The notes under the pieces are model-generated. The model was not told the DNA's origin. It worked only from the letters and a program-made list of their open reading frames with translations, and searched no databases. Positions 17,557 through 27,703 of a stretch of 64,000 nt of DNA are shown piece by piece. The DNA comes from Pseudomonas gregormendelii. GTDB lineage: Bacteria; Pseudomonadota; Gammaproteobacteria; Pseudomonadales; Pseudomonadaceae. The stretch's first letter is position 1; the number at the start of each line of letters is the position of its first letter. The position numbers and the translations under genes are program-made. The stretch is from assembly GCF_017114825.1 (NCBI RefSeq), contig NZ_JADEVO010000020.1:1-64000 (forward strand). The letters run 5' to 3'.

Positions 17557-18606
17557 ATGACGACTATTTTCGATCCGATCAAACTGGGCGACGTCGAACT
17601 CGCCAACCGCATCATCATGGCGCCATTGACCCGCTGCCGCGCCGACGAAGGCCGGGTGCCGAATGCGCTCATGGCCGAGTACTACGTACAACGGGCCTCG
17701 GCTGGCCTGATCCTCAGCGAGGCCACCTCGGTCACGCCGATGGGTGTCGGCTACCCGGATACCCCGGGTATCTGGTCCAACGACCAGGTACGCGGCTGGA
17801 GCAACGTAACCAAGGCCATCCACGGCGCGGGCGGCAAGATCTTCCTGCAACTGTGGCACGTCGGCCGGGTCTCTCACGAGTCGTACCTGAACGGTGAGCT
17901 GCCTGTCGCACCAAGCGCCATTCAGCCAAAAGGCCACGTCAGCCTGGTGCGCCCTCTGGCCGACTACCCGACCCCACGCGCCCTGGAAACCGCTGAAATC
18001 GCCGACATCGTCGACGCCTACCGCACGGGTGCCGAAAACGCCAAGGCCGCCGGTTTCGACGGCGTGGAAATCCACGGCGCCAACGGCTACCTGCTTGACC
18101 AGTTCCTCCAAAGCAGCACCAACCAGCGCACCGACCACTACGGTGGCTCCCTGGAAAACCGCGCCCGCCTGTTGCTGGAAGTGACCGACGCCGCCATCGA
18201 AGTCTGGGGCGCCGGCCGCGTGGGCGTGCACCTGGCGCCTCGCGCCGACTCCCACGACATGGGCGATGACAACCTGGCGGAGACTTTTACCTACGTCGCT
18301 CGAGAGCTGGGCAAACGCGGCATCGCGTTCATCTGCTCCCGGGAAAAAGAAGGCGCCGACAGCCTCGGCCCACAACTGAAAGAAGCATTCGGCGGCCCGT
18401 ACATCGCCAACGAACGTTTCACCAAAGACAGCGCCAACGCCTGGCTGGCGGCTGGCAAGGCTGACGCAGTAGCCTTCGGCGTGCCGTTCATTGCCAACCC
18501 GGACTTGCCGGCCCGCTTGAAGGCTGATGCGCCGTTGAACGAGCCGCGTCCGGAACTGTTTTACGCTAAAGGTCCAGTGGGCTACATCGACTATCCGGTG
18601 CTGTAA
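17557..18606 (+). CDS. xenB: Xenobiotic reductase B (Old Yellow Enzyme, alkene/nitroester reductase)
   Basis: 349-residue FMN-dependent Old Yellow Enzyme with the same length and nearly the same sequence as XenB as I recall it from P. putida and P. fluorescens. It uses NADPH to reduce activated alkenes, nitrate esters and nitroaromatics. Visible features are IMAPLTRCRADEGRVPNALM (FMN site), QLWHVGR, the substrate-binding HGANGYLLDQF (His and Asn pair plus Tyr) and TDHYGGSLENRARL. I chose the ATG at 17557, after CACGAGG, rather than the in-frame ATG at 17506 that would overlap the transporter. It is the last gene of the arsR-exporter-xenB unit. Confidence 0.93.
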   Translation: MTTIFDPIKLGDVELANRIIMAPLTRCRADEGRVPNALMAEYYVQRASAGLILSEATSVTPMGVGYPDTPGIWSNDQVRGWSNVTKAIHGAGGKIFLQLWHVGRVSHESYLNGELPVAPSAIQPKGHVSLVRPLADYPTPRALETAEIADIVDAYRTGAENAKAAGFDGVEIHGANGYLLDQFLQSSTNQRTDHYGGSLENRARLLLEVTDAAIEVWGAGRVGVHLAPRADSHDMGDDNLAETFTYVARELGKRGIAFICSREKEGADSLGPQLKEAFGGPYIANERFTKDSANAWLAAGKADAVAFGVPFIANPDLPARLKADAPLNEPRPELFYAKGPVGYIDYPVL

Positions 18607-18630
18607 AACCGAACAGCAATACGCACTACA

Positions 18631-18668
18631 ACAAAGCCTCGTCTCGAAAGAGCCGGGGCTTTGTATTA
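18631..18668 (+). terminator. Rho-independent terminator after xenB
   Basis: ACAAAGCC (18631-18638) pairs with GGCTTTGT (18657-18664) with an additional CG/CG pair inside; a short T-poor tail follows. Reasonable end for the arsR-exporter-xenB unit. Confidence 0.6.
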
Positions 18669-18854
18669 CTGGTGTCTTGACCTTCAGGCAGTGAGGGTAT
18701 TGGCGCGCTGACGGCTAGACCCGTTAGATCAATTGACACAAATCTCCTACAAAATACGCACCCCGCTACCTGTCCACCTGGCGGCTCTACGTATATAAAG
18801 CAGTCTGCGGGCGCTGGTCCCTTGACATCGCTGCCGCTACTTACGCATTTTGTT

Positions 18855-19487
18855 TCATTTGCGCAGGCTGGGACTGAAGCGCAGCATATCCAACCCTGTA
18901 TCGGCCCAGCGCTCGGCCTCGGCGTGCAGCTCAAAGCTGTCCGGTGCCAGCAGCCACTGATACAGAATGCCGTCAATGTAGGCATGCAGGCTTATGGCGG
19001 CACGGACGGTGTCGAGGTCTGCCGGCAATTGCCCACGGTTGACTGCGTTACGCAAGGCGAGGCCGATCCGCACGTTGCAGTCCAGGCTGGCGGCCTGACG
19101 CTGCTGACGCAGGTCGCACATTTCATCGGTGAATTCGCACTTGTGAAACAGGATCTCATTGAGACGCCGGGTTTTCGGGTCCTGGGCAATCTGATGAAAC
19201 AAATGAATCAGCAGCTTGCGCATGCAGCCCAGGGGGTCGGGTTCGTCCTCGCTCTCGCTGGCCTTGGCCATGTCATCCAGTGGTTCGTGCAAGCTATCGA
19301 GCATCGCCTGCACCACATCGGCCTTGTTGCTGAAATGCCAATAGATGGCCCCGCGAGTGACGCCGGCCAGGGTCGCGATATCGGCCAGTGTCGTGCGCGC
19401 CACACCCCGCTCGTAGAAGGCTTTTTCTGCCGCTTCGAGTATCTGGTTACGGGTTTCCTGGGCTTCCTCTTTGGTACGACGGACCAT
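18855..19487 (-). CDS. emhR: TetR-family repressor of the RND pump (EmhR/TtgR)
   Basis: 210 residues with the TetR helix-turn-helix at about 30-55 ([26 protein letters not shown]) and the ligand-binding C-terminal domain. It closely resembles TtgR of P. putida and EmhR of P. fluorescens, which repress the divergent efflux operon and are released by antibiotics, flavonoids and aromatic compounds. I chose the ATG at 19487 ([15 protein letters not shown]), the conserved family start, instead of the longer frame from 19643 that runs through the promoter. The divergent emhABC operon begins 264 bp away. Confidence 0.93.
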   Translation of the reverse strand: MVRRTKEEAQETRNQILEAAEKAFYERGVARTTLADIATLAGVTRGAIYWHFSNKADVVQAMLDSLHEPLDDMAKASESEDEPDPLGCMRKLLIHLFHQIAQDPKTRRLNEILFHKCEFTDEMCDLRQQRQAASLDCNVRIGLALRNAVNRGQLPADLDTVRAAISLHAYIDGILYQWLLAPDSFELHAEAERWADTGLDMLRFSPSLRK

Positions 19488-19628
19488 GGCAGTACAACCT
19501 CGATCAGGATGCTTCAGCAGTCTGAACATCCACTGAATAAAATTGCAGCGAGCGCTCTTGGGACTCGTCTGCGGCCTACAATTCAAACCTTCGCGGAGCA
19601 TTTGTAACGGGATAAGTACAACGCCAAA

Positions 19629-19670
19629 GGTATTTACAAACAACCATGAACGTAAGTATATTCCTTAGCA
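19629..19670. promoter_or_regulatory. EmhR/TtgR operator with emhA promoter
   Basis: The stretch around TATTTACAAACAACCATGAA, followed by CGTAAGTATATTCCTTAGC, matches the published TtgR operator of P. putida almost base for base as I recall it. A rightward promoter overlaps it: TTTACA (19633-19638), 18 bp, TATATT (19657-19662). Repressor binding would therefore block emhA transcription directly. Confidence 0.8.
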
Positions 19671-19751
19671 AGCTACTTATCCACTCAGCGCACATTTTTT
19701 ACCTTTCACACTTTCTAGTGCGCACCTAGCGCGCCTGACCCGAGGATTTTC

Positions 19752-20909
19752 ATGCAATTCAAGCCAGCTGTTACCGCTCTGGTCACTGCCGTCGCCCTTG
19801 CATCGCTGCTCAGCGGATGTAAAAAGGAAGAGGCGGCCCCCGCCGCACCACCCCCTCAGGTCGGCGTCGTGACGCTGCATGCACAATCGTTCACCCTGAC
19901 TTCCGAGCTTCCGGGTCGTACCAGTGCGTTCCGCATTGCCGAAGTCCGCCCGCAGGTCAACGGCATCATTCTCAAGCGCCTGTTCAAGGAAGGCGGCGAC
20001 GTCAAGGCCGGCCAGCAGCTGTACCAGATCGATCCGGCCGTCTATGAAGCCACGCTGAAAAGCGCCGAAGCCAACCTGCAGCAGACCAAGTCGATTTCCG
20101 ACCGCTACAAGCTGCTGGTGAAAGAGCAGGCCGTGAGCCGTCAGGAATACGACACGGCGCTGGCCAACCGCATGCAGGCGGAAGCTTCGGTGCAGACTGC
20201 CCAGATCAATGTGCGCTACACCAAAGTCTACGCGCCTATCAGCGGTCGAATCGGTCGCTCCAACGTGACCGAAGGTGCCCTGGTCACCAATGGCCAGGCC
20301 GAGGCCTTGGCGGTGATCCAGCAACTCGATCCGATCTATGTCGACGTGACCCAGTCGTCCGTGGAGCTGCTGGAACTGCGCCGTGAACTGGAAAGCGGGC
20401 GCCTGCAAAAGGCCGGTGACACCGCCGCGGCGGTCAAGCTGACCCTTGAAGACGGCAGCCAGTACAAGCTGGACGGTAAACTTGAGTTCTCCGAAGTCTC
20501 GGTAGACCAGACCACCGGTTCCGTGACGTTGCGCGCCGTGTTCCCCAACCCTGACCACACCCTCCTGCCCGGCATGTTCGTTCACGCTCAGCTGCAGGCC
20601 GGTGTGAACAGCGCAGCGATCCTGGCACCCCAGCAAGGCGTGACTCGTGACCTCAAGGGCGCGCCAACGGCACTGGTCGTGGGCCCGGACAACAAGGTCG
20701 AGCTGCGCCAGCTCAAGGCCAGTCGCACCGTGGGCAGCCAGTGGCTGATCGAAGATGGCCTGAAGGCGGGCGATCGACTGATCACCGAAGGGCTGCAGTA
20801 CGTCAAACCTGGTGTCGAAGTCAAAGCCACTGAAGCGACTAACGTAGGCACCAAGAACCCGGTCCCCGCACAGGCAGCTGACAAGGCTTCCAGCGGCAAA
20901 GGGGAGTAA
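19752..20909 (+). CDS. emhA: RND efflux periplasmic adaptor EmhA/TtgA
   Basis: 385-residue membrane fusion protein. The N-terminus is a lipoprotein signal with lipobox LLSGC (Cys23). Then come the barrel-sandwich (RTSAFRIAEVRPQVNGIILKR), the helical hairpin (about 95-165) and the beta-barrel/membrane-proximal domains. It links the inner-membrane pump EmhB with the outer-membrane channel EmhC. It is the first gene of emhABC, with 3 bp to emhB, under the EmhR operator. The same proteins are called TtgA in P. putida and are MexA homologues. Confidence 0.93.
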   Translation: MQFKPAVTALVTAVALASLLSGCKKEEAAPAAPPPQVGVVTLHAQSFTLTSELPGRTSAFRIAEVRPQVNGIILKRLFKEGGDVKAGQQLYQIDPAVYEATLKSAEANLQQTKSISDRYKLLVKEQAVSRQEYDTALANRMQAEASVQTAQINVRYTKVYAPISGRIGRSNVTEGALVTNGQAEALAVIQQLDPIYVDVTQSSVELLELRRELESGRLQKAGDTAAAVKLTLEDGSQYKLDGKLEFSEVSVDQTTGSVTLRAVFPNPDHTLLPGMFVHAQLQAGVNSAAILAPQQGVTRDLKGAPTALVVGPDNKVELRQLKASRTVGSQWLIEDGLKAGDRLITEGLQYVKPGVEVKATEATNVGTKNPVPAQAADKASSGKGE

Positions 20910-20912
20910 CCC

Positions 20913-23900
20913 ATGTCCAGATTTTTTATCGACCGTCCGATTTTCGCCTGGGTAATTGCCCTGGTGATCATGCTGGTCGGGGCACTATCGATCCTCAAAC
21001 TCCCGATCAACCAATACCCGAGCATTGCGCCACCGGCCATTGCGATCCAGGTAACCTACCCAGGCGCGTCCGCACAAACCGTGCAGGACACCGTGGTCCA
21101 GGTGATCGAGCAACAGCTCAACGGTATCGATAACCTGCGTTATGTCTCCTCGGAAAGTAACTCCGACGGCAGCATGACCATTACCGCGACCTTCGAGCAG
21201 GGTACCAACTCCGATACCGCCCAGGTCCAGGTGCAGAACAAGCTGAACCTGGCCACCCCGCTGCTGCCGCAAGAAGTGCAGCAACAGGGGATCCGCGTAA
21301 CCAAGGCGGTGAAAAACTTCCTGTTGGTCATCGGTGTGGTGTCGCGTGACGGCAGCATGAACAAGGACGACCTGTCCAACTACATCGTGTCCAACATGCA
21401 GGATCCGATCTCGCGGACCGCCGGTGTCGGTGACTTCCAGGTCTTCGGTTCCCAGTACGCCATGCGCGTCTGGCTCGATCCGGCCAAGTTGAACAACTTC
21501 AACCTGACCCCGGTAGACGTCAAGGCGGCCATCGCGGCGCAGAACATCCAGGTGTCCTCCGGCCAACTGGGCGGCTTGCCTGCTGCACCTGACCAGCAGC
21601 TGAACGCTACCATCATCGGCAAAACCCGCCTGCAGACCGCCGAGCAGTTCAACAAGATCCTGCTCAAGGTCAACAAGGACGGCTCGCAAGTGCGTCTGTC
21701 CGATGTCGCGGATGTGGGTCTGGGCGGTGAGAACTACAGCATCAACGCTCAGTTCAACGGCGCACCGGCTTCCGGCCTGGCGGTGAAACTGGCCAACGGT
21801 GCCAACGCCCTCGACACTGCCAAGGCACTGCGCAACACCATCGAAACCCTCAAGCCCTTCTTCCCGCAAGGAATGGAAGTGGTGTTCCCGTACGACACCA
21901 CGCCAGTGGTGACCGAATCGATCAAGGGTGTGGTTGAAACCCTGGTCGAAGCGATCGTGCTGGTGTTCCTGGTGATGTTCCTGTTCCTGCAGAATTTCCG
22001 CGCCACGGTCATCACCACGATGACGGTGCCGGTGGTACTGCTGGGTACCTTCGGGATTCTCGCGGCGTTCGGTTTCAGCATCAACACCCTGACCATGTTC
22101 GGCATGGTGCTGGCCATCGGCTTGCTGGTGGACGATGCCATCGTTGTGGTGGAAAACGTCGAACGGGTCATGAGTGAAGAAGGCCTGTCACCCAAGGAGG
22201 CCACCAAGAAATCCATGGGGCAGATCCAGGGTGCACTGGTGGGTATCGCCTTGGTGCTCTCGGCGGTACTGCTGCCAATGGCGTTCTTCAGCGGTTCTAC
22301 CGGGGTGATCTACAAGCAATTCTCGATCACGATCGTCTCGGCCATGGCCCTGTCGGTACTGGTTGCCCTGATCTTCACGCCGGCGCTTTGCGCAACCATG
22401 CTCAAGGCGATTCCGAAAGGCGAACATGGCACCCCGAAACGCGGCTTCTTTGGCTGGTTCAACCGCAGTTTCGACCGCGGCGTCAAAAGCTACGAGCGCG
22501 GCGTTGGCAACATGCTCACGCACAAGGCCCCTTACCTGCTGGCCTACGTGATCATCGTGGTCGGCATGATCTGGTTGTTCACCCGCATTCCAACGGCGTT
22601 CCTTCCGGAAGAAGACCAGGGCGTACTCTTCGCCCAGGTGCAGACCCCGGCCGGCTCCAGCGCCCAGCGGACCCAGGTGGTGATCGACGAAATGCGCGAA
22701 TTCCTGCTGCGGCCGTCCAAGGACGGCGGCGAAGGCGATGCGGTGGCCTCGGTGTTTACCGTGAACGGCTTCAACTTCGCCGGTCGCGGCCAGAGTTCGG
22801 GCTTGGCCTTTATCATGCTCAAACCCTGGGGCGAGCGAAACGCCGATAACAGCGTATTCAACCTGGCCGCCCGGGCCCAAAAGCATTTCTTCTCGTTCCG
22901 TGACGCCATGGTGTTCGCCTTCGCGCCACCTGCGGTACTGGAGCTGGGCAACGCCACGGGCTTTGACGTATTCCTCCAGGACCGTGCCGGCATCGGCCAC
23001 GAAAAACTGATGGAAGCGCGCAACCAGTTCCTCGGCATGGCCGCGCAGAGCAAGGTGCTGTCGCAGGTACGTCCCAACGGCCTGAACGACGAACCGCAAT
23101 ACCAGCTGGAAATCGATGACGAGAAGGCCAGTGCCCTGGGCCTCACGCTCAGCGACATCAACACCACCCTGTCGATTGCCTTGGGCAGTAGCTACGTCAA
23201 CGACTTCATCGACCGCGGTCGGGTGAAGAAGGTGTACGTGCAAGGCCAGCCTGATTCGCGGATGAGCCCCGAAGACATCAAGAAATGGTACGTGCGTAAC
23301 TCCGAAGGAACCATGGTGCCGTTCTCGGCCTTCGCCAAGGGCAAGTGGATCTACGGCGCACCTAAGCTGTCGCGTTATAACGGTGTAGAGGCGATGGAAA
23401 TTCTCGGAGCCCCGGCGCCGGGTTATTCCACCGGTGAGGCCATGGCCGAAGTCGAAGCGCTGGCGAAGAAACTCCCGGCGGGTGTAGGGATTTCCTGGAC
23501 CGGCCTGTCGTACGAGGAACGTCTGTCCGGCTCGCAGGCTCCGGCGCTGTACGCGTTATCGCTGCTGATGGTGTTCCTGTGCCTGGCGGCTCTGTACGAA
23601 AGCTGGTCGATTCCGATTGCGGTGATGCTGGTAGTACCTTTGGGGATCATCGGGGCACTGCTGGCGACCAGTCTGCGCGGGCTGTCCAACGACGTTTACT
23701 TCCAGGTGGGCCTGTTGACGACTATCGGCCTGGCGGCGAAAAACGCCATCCTGATCGTTGAATTCGCCAAGGAACTGCACGAGCAGGGCAAGAGCCTGCG
23801 AGAGGCTGCGATCGAAGCCTGCCGCATGCGTTTGCGCCCGATCATCATGACCTCGCTGGCCTTTGTCCTGGGCGTAGTGCCCCTGGCGATTTCCACTGGT

Positions 23901-24077
23901 GCCGGCTCAGGTAGCCAACATGCCATCGGTACAGGCGTTATTGGCGGTATGATCACGGCCACGGTCCTGGCGATTTTCTGGGTACCACTGTTCTTCGTTA
24001 CCGTGTCGTCCATTGGTCAGCGCAAAAAAACCGACCCGGATGACACTACTGAAACTCCTAAAGAGGCTGGCCAATGA
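20913..24077 (+). CDS. emhB: RND multidrug efflux permease EmhB/TtgB
   Basis: 1054-residue HAE1-family proton-driven exporter with 12 membrane helices and two large periplasmic loops. The proton-relay pair Asp407-Asp408 is present in [17 protein letters not shown]. It starts [21 protein letters not shown], the standard AcrB/MexB/TtgB beginning. It exports antibiotics, solvents and aromatic compounds from the inner membrane or periplasm. The ATG follows the emhA stop by 3 bp and the stop overlaps the emhC ATG by 4 bp. No motif is missing that I can see. Confidence 0.95.
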   Translation: MSRFFIDRPIFAWVIALVIMLVGALSILKLPINQYPSIAPPAIAIQVTYPGASAQTVQDTVVQVIEQQLNGIDNLRYVSSESNSDGSMTITATFEQGTNSDTAQVQVQNKLNLATPLLPQEVQQQGIRVTKAVKNFLLVIGVVSRDGSMNKDDLSNYIVSNMQDPISRTAGVGDFQVFGSQYAMRVWLDPAKLNNFNLTPVDVKAAIAAQNIQVSSGQLGGLPAAPDQQLNATIIGKTRLQTAEQFNKILLKVNKDGSQVRLSDVADVGLGGENYSINAQFNGAPASGLAVKLANGANALDTAKALRNTIETLKPFFPQGMEVVFPYDTTPVVTESIKGVVETLVEAIVLVFLVMFLFLQNFRATVITTMTVPVVLLGTFGILAAFGFSINTLTMFGMVLAIGLLVDDAIVVVENVERVMSEEGLSPKEATKKSMGQIQGALVGIALVLSAVLLPMAFFSGSTGVIYKQFSITIVSAMALSVLVALIFTPALCATMLKAIPKGEHGTPKRGFFGWFNRSFDRGVKSYERGVGNMLTHKAPYLLAYVIIVVGMIWLFTRIPTAFLPEEDQGVLFAQVQTPAGSSAQRTQVVIDEMREFLLRPSKDGGEGDAVASVFTVNGFNFAGRGQSSGLAFIMLKPWGERNADNSVFNLAARAQKHFFSFRDAMVFAFAPPAVLELGNATGFDVFLQDRAGIGHEKLMEARNQFLGMAAQSKVLSQVRPNGLNDEPQYQLEIDDEKASALGLTLSDINTTLSIALGSSYVNDFIDRGRVKKVYVQGQPDSRMSPEDIKKWYVRNSEGTMVPFSAFAKGKWIYGAPKLSRYNGVEAMEILGAPAPGYSTGEAMAEVEALAKKLPAGVGISWTGLSYEERLSGSQAPALYALSLLMVFLCLAALYESWSIPIAVMLVVPLGIIGALLATSLRGLSNDVYFQVGLLTTIGLAAKNAILIVEFAKELHEQGKSLREAAIEACRMRLRPIIMTSLAFVLGVVPLAISTGAGSGSQHAIGTGVIGGMITATVLAIFWVPLFFVTVSSIGQRKKTDPDDTTETPKEAGQ

Positions 24078-25534
24078 GCAAGTCGCTACTCTCCCTGGCA
24101 GTCGCCGCGTTCGTACTTGGTGGCTGCTCGCTGATACCCGATTATCAGCAGCCTGAAGCACCGGTGGCGAGCCAGTACCCGCAAGGGCCGGCTTATTCGC
24201 CGGCCCAGGCGCCAGGTCAGGCCGCTGCTGAACAGGGCTGGAAGCAGTTTTTCCATGACCCGGTCCTGCAACAGCTGATCCAGGTGGCCCTGGAAAACAA
24301 CCGTGACCTGCGAGTCGCCGCATTGAACATCGACGCCTTTGCCGCGCAGTACCGCATCCAGCGTGCGGACCTGTTCCCGGCGGTGTCGGCCAATGGCACT
24401 GGCAGCCGCCAGCGAGTTCCGGCCAACGCTTCGCAAACCGGCGAGGCAGGGATCACCAGTTCCTACTCGGCTACGGTCGGCATCAGCGCTTACGAACTCG
24501 ACCTGTTCGGTCGTGTTCGCAGCCTGAGTGAAGAAGCCCTGCAACAGTACTTCGCCACTGAAGAAGGCCGTCGCAGCACGCAAATCAGCCTGGTGGCCAA
24601 CGTGGCCAACGCCTACCTGACCTGGCAAGCCGACAAGGAACTGCTCAAGGTGACCCAGGACACCCTTGGTGCGTTCGAGGAGAGCTACAAGCTCACTTCG
24701 CGCAGCAACGAAGTGGGCGTCGCCTCGGCACTGGACCTGGCGCAGTCGCGCACCTCGGTGGAAAACGCCCGGGCGCAACTGGCCAAGTACACCCGCCAGG
24801 TCGCGCAGGATGAAAACAGCCTGGTGCTGCTGCTCGGTACCGGCCTGCCGGCGAACCTGCAGCCCACCCGGCCCCTGGCTGACGACTTGCTGAGCGATGT
24901 ACCGCCAGGCCTGCCGTCGGACTTGCTGCAACGGCGCCCGGACATCCTCCAGGCCGAGCGCAACCTCAAGGCCGCCAACGCCAACATCGGCGCCGCGCGG
25001 GCTGCGTTCTTCCCGAGCATCAGCCTGACAGCCAATGCCGGTTCCCTGAGTCCGGACCTGTCCGGCCTGTTCAAGGGCGGCTCGGGCGCCTGGTTGTTCC
25101 AGCCGCAGATCAACCTGCCGATCTTCAACGCCGGCAGCCTGCGTGCCAGCCTGGATTACTCGAAAATCCAGAAAGACATTGGCGTGGCGAACTACGAGAA
25201 GTCCATTCAAACGGCCTTCCAGGAAGTCGCCGACGGCCTGGCAGCGCGCCAGACCTACACCCAGCAGCTGCAGGCGCAGCGTGATTTCGTCACCGCCAAC
25301 CAGGACTACTACCGTCTGGCCGAGCGACGTTATCGCATTGGTGTCGACAGCAACCTGACCTTCCTCGATGCCCAGCGCCAGTTGTTCAGCGCCCAGCAGG
25401 TACTGATCACCGATCGTCTGGCCCAACTGGTCAGCGCAGTCAATCTGTACAAGGCACTGGGTGGTGGCTGGAATGCGCAAACCGCGCAAAACGAGCCGGT
25501 GAAAGAAGAAGCGCCGAAACTGAAGTTGTTCTGA
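24074..25534 (+). CDS. emhC: RND outer-membrane channel EmhC/TtgC
   Basis: 486-residue outer membrane factor of the OprM/TtgC type. A lipoprotein signal ends in VLGGCS (Cys18). Two internally similar halves each hold long coiled-coil helices and beta strands of the TolC fold ([41 protein letters not shown]). As a trimer it forms the exit duct for EmhAB. It overlaps emhB by 4 bp and is followed by a strong terminator. Confidence 0.94.
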   Translation: MSKSLLSLAVAAFVLGGCSLIPDYQQPEAPVASQYPQGPAYSPAQAPGQAAAEQGWKQFFHDPVLQQLIQVALENNRDLRVAALNIDAFAAQYRIQRADLFPAVSANGTGSRQRVPANASQTGEAGITSSYSATVGISAYELDLFGRVRSLSEEALQQYFATEEGRRSTQISLVANVANAYLTWQADKELLKVTQDTLGAFEESYKLTSRSNEVGVASALDLAQSRTSVENARAQLAKYTRQVAQDENSLVLLLGTGLPANLQPTRPLADDLLSDVPPGLPSDLLQRRPDILQAERNLKAANANIGAARAAFFPSISLTANAGSLSPDLSGLFKGGSGAWLFQPQINLPIFNAGSLRASLDYSKIQKDIGVANYEKSIQTAFQEVADGLAARQTYTQQLQAQRDFVTANQDYYRLAERRYRIGVDSNLTFLDAQRQLFSAQQVLITDRLAQLVSAVNLYKALGGGWNAQTAQNEPVKEEAPKLKLF

Positions 25535-25554
25535 TAGCGCTTTTCGCAATATCG

Positions 25555-25582
25555 AAGCCCACCTTACCGGTGGGCTTTTTGT
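25555..25582 (+). terminator. Rho-independent terminator of emhABC
   Basis: AAGCCCACC pairs with GGTGGGCTT around a short TTACC-type loop and is followed by TTTTTGTT. It begins 20 bp after the emhC stop. Confidence 0.88.
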
Positions 25583-25595
25583 TGGGCTTCAGGAC

Positions 25596-25673
25596 CAACA
25601 GATCGCAGCCTTCGGCAGCTCCTACAGGCATTCGCGCACACCTGTAGGAGCTGCCGAAGGCTGCGATCTGTTG
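25596..25673. repeat. Perfect inverted repeat with 33-bp arms (third REP family)
   Basis: The arm at 25596-25628 and the arm at 25641-25673 are exact complements with a 12-bp loop (CATTCGCGCACA). The core GCAGCCTTCGGCAGCTCCTA defines a third REP type; an imperfect relative lies at 35656-35722 and a short one at 55676-55706. Confidence 0.9.
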
Positions 25674-25907
25674 ATCTTTTATAGTTCGATAATCGCCCAA
25701 AACCCTCAGCTACAGATTGAACTATCTAGTACATTCCGCGCACCATTCGCTCCACAAAACCAATAACCTCCAGGTTCGACCATGTCTCAGCGCCCTGCCC
25801 TGTCCGGCTGAATCCGTTTCTCTACTTCCACGATACGCATCTTCAACTGCAGCCTCAGGTTGCGGCATCACCCGTTGCATCCCCAATAAATAGAGAGACC
25901 CCTACCC
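25674..25907. other. Non-coding leader upstream of the OprD porin gene
   Basis: Together with the terminator and inverted repeat before it, this makes a 373-bp gap between emhC and the porin gene. It must hold the porin promoter and leader, but I see no clear sigma-70 hexamers, operator or convincing small gene in it. AGAGAG at 25891-25896 could serve as ribosome binding site. Confidence 0.5.
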
Positions 25908-27167
25908 ATGACGCCTCCCACTGCGCACTACTTATATCCCAGCCTGATCGCCTTTGCCCTGGCCGCCGCAGCTGGCACCGCGGCCGCCGAGGAGTCGGGT
26001 TTCGTCGAGGGCGCCAAGGTCAATCTGAACCTGCGCAATTTCTACATCAACCGTAACTTTACCAACCCGACCAAGACCCAGGGCAAGGCTGAAGAGTGGA
26101 CGCAGAGTTTTATCCTGGATGCGAAATCCGGGTTCACCCAAGGCACCGTCGGGCTAGGCATGGATGTGCTGGGGCTGTACTCGGTGAAGCTCGATGGCGG
26201 CAAGGGCACCGGCGGGACTCAGCTTTTACCTCTGGATCAGGACGGCCGTCCGGCCGATAACTTCGGTCGCACCAACGTGGCGTTCAAGGCGAAGCTGTCG
26301 CAAACCGAAGTCAAAGTCGGCGAATGGATGCCCGTGCTGCCGGTCCTGCGTTCGGACGACGGCCGATCCCTGCCGCAAACCTTCAGGGGCGGCCAGATCA
26401 CTTCCAGGGAGTGGGCTGGGCTGACGCTGTACGGTGGGCAGTTCCGCGCCAATAGTCCGCGCGACGACAGCAGCATGAGCGACATGTCGATGACCGGGAA
26501 GCCGTCTTTCACCTCGGACAGATTCAACTTCCAGGGCGGCGAATATGTGTTCAACGATAAACGCACCCAGCTTGCGCTGTGGAACGCCGAGTTGAAGGAC
26601 ATCTACAGCCAGCAGTTCATCAATGTGATCCATAGCCAGCCCTTGGGCGACTGGACACTGGGCGCCAACCTGGGCTTTTTCTACGGCAAGGACGACGGTA
26701 GCGCTCGCGCCGGCGAGCTGGACAACAAGACCTGGTCCGGCCTGTTCTCGGCGAAGTATGGCGGCCATACTTTCTATCTGGGCCTGCAGCAACTCACCGG
26801 CGACAGCGCCTGGATGCGGGTCAACGGTACCAGCGGCGGTACGCTGGCCAACGACAGTTACAACTCGAGCTACGACAATGCCCGGGAGAAATCCTGGCAA
26901 CTGCGCCACGACTACAACTTCGTCGCTGTCGGCATTCCCGGGTTGACCTTGATGAACCGCTACATCAGTGGCAGCAACGTCCATACCGGCACGATCACTG
27001 ATGGCAAGGAATGGGGTCGCGAAAGCGAACTGGGCTACACCGTGCAGAGCGGTGCGCTGAAGGACTTGAACGTCAGATGGCGCAATTCGACCATGCGCCG
27101 GGACTACAGCAATAACGAGTTCGATGAGAACCGGTTGATCATCAGCTACCCGATCAGTCTGTTGTAA
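25908..27167 (+). CDS. OprD-family outer-membrane porin
   Basis: 419 residues with a signal peptide (about 1-27, ending TAAAEESGF) and the OprD/OccD-OccK beta-barrel: FVEGAKVNLNLRNFYINRNF at the start, KLSQTEVKVGEWMPVLPVLRSDDG in the middle, and the family ending RRDYSNNEFDENRLIISYPI. OprD proteins let basic amino acids (OccD) or carboxylates and aromatic acids (OccK) through the outer membrane. It is convergent with pcaC, which makes an aromatic acid substrate tempting, but the sequence alone does not decide this. Confidence 0.9.
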   Translation: MTPPTAHYLYPSLIAFALAAAAGTAAAEESGFVEGAKVNLNLRNFYINRNFTNPTKTQGKAEEWTQSFILDAKSGFTQGTVGLGMDVLGLYSVKLDGGKGTGGTQLLPLDQDGRPADNFGRTNVAFKAKLSQTEVKVGEWMPVLPVLRSDDGRSLPQTFRGGQITSREWAGLTLYGGQFRANSPRDDSSMSDMSMTGKPSFTSDRFNFQGGEYVFNDKRTQLALWNAELKDIYSQQFINVIHSQPLGDWTLGANLGFFYGKDDGSARAGELDNKTWSGLFSAKYGGHTFYLGLQQLTGDSAWMRVNGTSGGTLANDSYNSSYDNAREKSWQLRHDYNFVAVGIPGLTLMNRYISGSNVHTGTITDGKEWGRESELGYTVQSGALKDLNVRWRNSTMRRDYSNNEFDENRLIISYPISLL

Positions 27168-27180
27168 GCCTCACCAGCGT

Positions 27181-27272
27181 TATCGCGGGCAAGCCCGCTC
27201 CCACAGGTTTATGTCTTGCGAATGTTTGGGGAATGACACAAAACCTTTGGGAGCGGGCTTGCCCGCGATGGC
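27181..27272. repeat. REP pair, GCGGGCTTGCCCGC family
   Basis: Inverted copies at about 27181-27206 and 27247-27272 between the convergent porin and pcaC genes. Same family as at 3894-3983. Confidence 0.88.
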
Positions 27273-27299
27273 CTCAGTTCAGGCAACAAAAATCATAAA

Positions 27300-27692
27300 T
27301 CACTCCCGGGACTCAACGCCCAGTTCGTCCCACACTGACTCGGCCAGGTGGAAAGTCGCATTGGCAGCCGGGATACCGCAGTAGATCGCGCTCTGCATGA
27401 TCACTTCCTTGATCTCGCCACGGCTCACCCCGTTATTGGCGGCTGCGCGAAGGTGCAATTTGAGTTCTTCATTGCGATTCATGCCGATCAGCATCGCGAT
27501 GGTGATCAGGCTGCGGGTATGACGTGGCAGGCCTGGGCGGGTCCAGATGTCGCCCCAGGCATGGCGCGTGATCATTTCCTGGAACTCCGAGTTGAACTCG
27601 GTCAGGGCGTTCAGGCTGCGATCGACATGGGCGTCGCCGAGAACCGCACGGCGAACTTTCAGCCCCTCATCGTAACGTTGTTGTTCGTCCAC
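27300..27692 (-). CDS. pcaC: 4-carboxymuconolactone decarboxylase PcaC
   Basis: 130-residue AhpD-like all-helical protein that turns 4-carboxymuconolactone into beta-ketoadipate enol-lactone in the protocatechuate pathway. The conserved GDAHVDRSLNALTEFNSEFQ, ITRHAWGDIWTRPGL and the helix LHLRAAANNGVSRGEIKEV are all present. It is the last gene of the leftward pca cluster, starting 11 bp after pcaD. Here it is a separate gene, not a PcaL-type fusion with PcaD. Confidence 0.95.
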   Translation of the reverse strand: MDEQQRYDEGLKVRRAVLGDAHVDRSLNALTEFNSEFQEMITRHAWGDIWTRPGLPRHTRSLITIAMLIGMNRNEELKLHLRAAANNGVSRGEIKEVIMQSAIYCGIPAANATFHLAESVWDELGVESRE

Positions 27693-27703
27693 GAAACTCC
27701 CCC

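Noticed and set aside
16344..17672. 442-codon minus-strand frame opposite the DHA1 exporter
   Set aside because: Its Gly/Gln/His-rich sequence with no fold signal is a shadow of the transporter gene.
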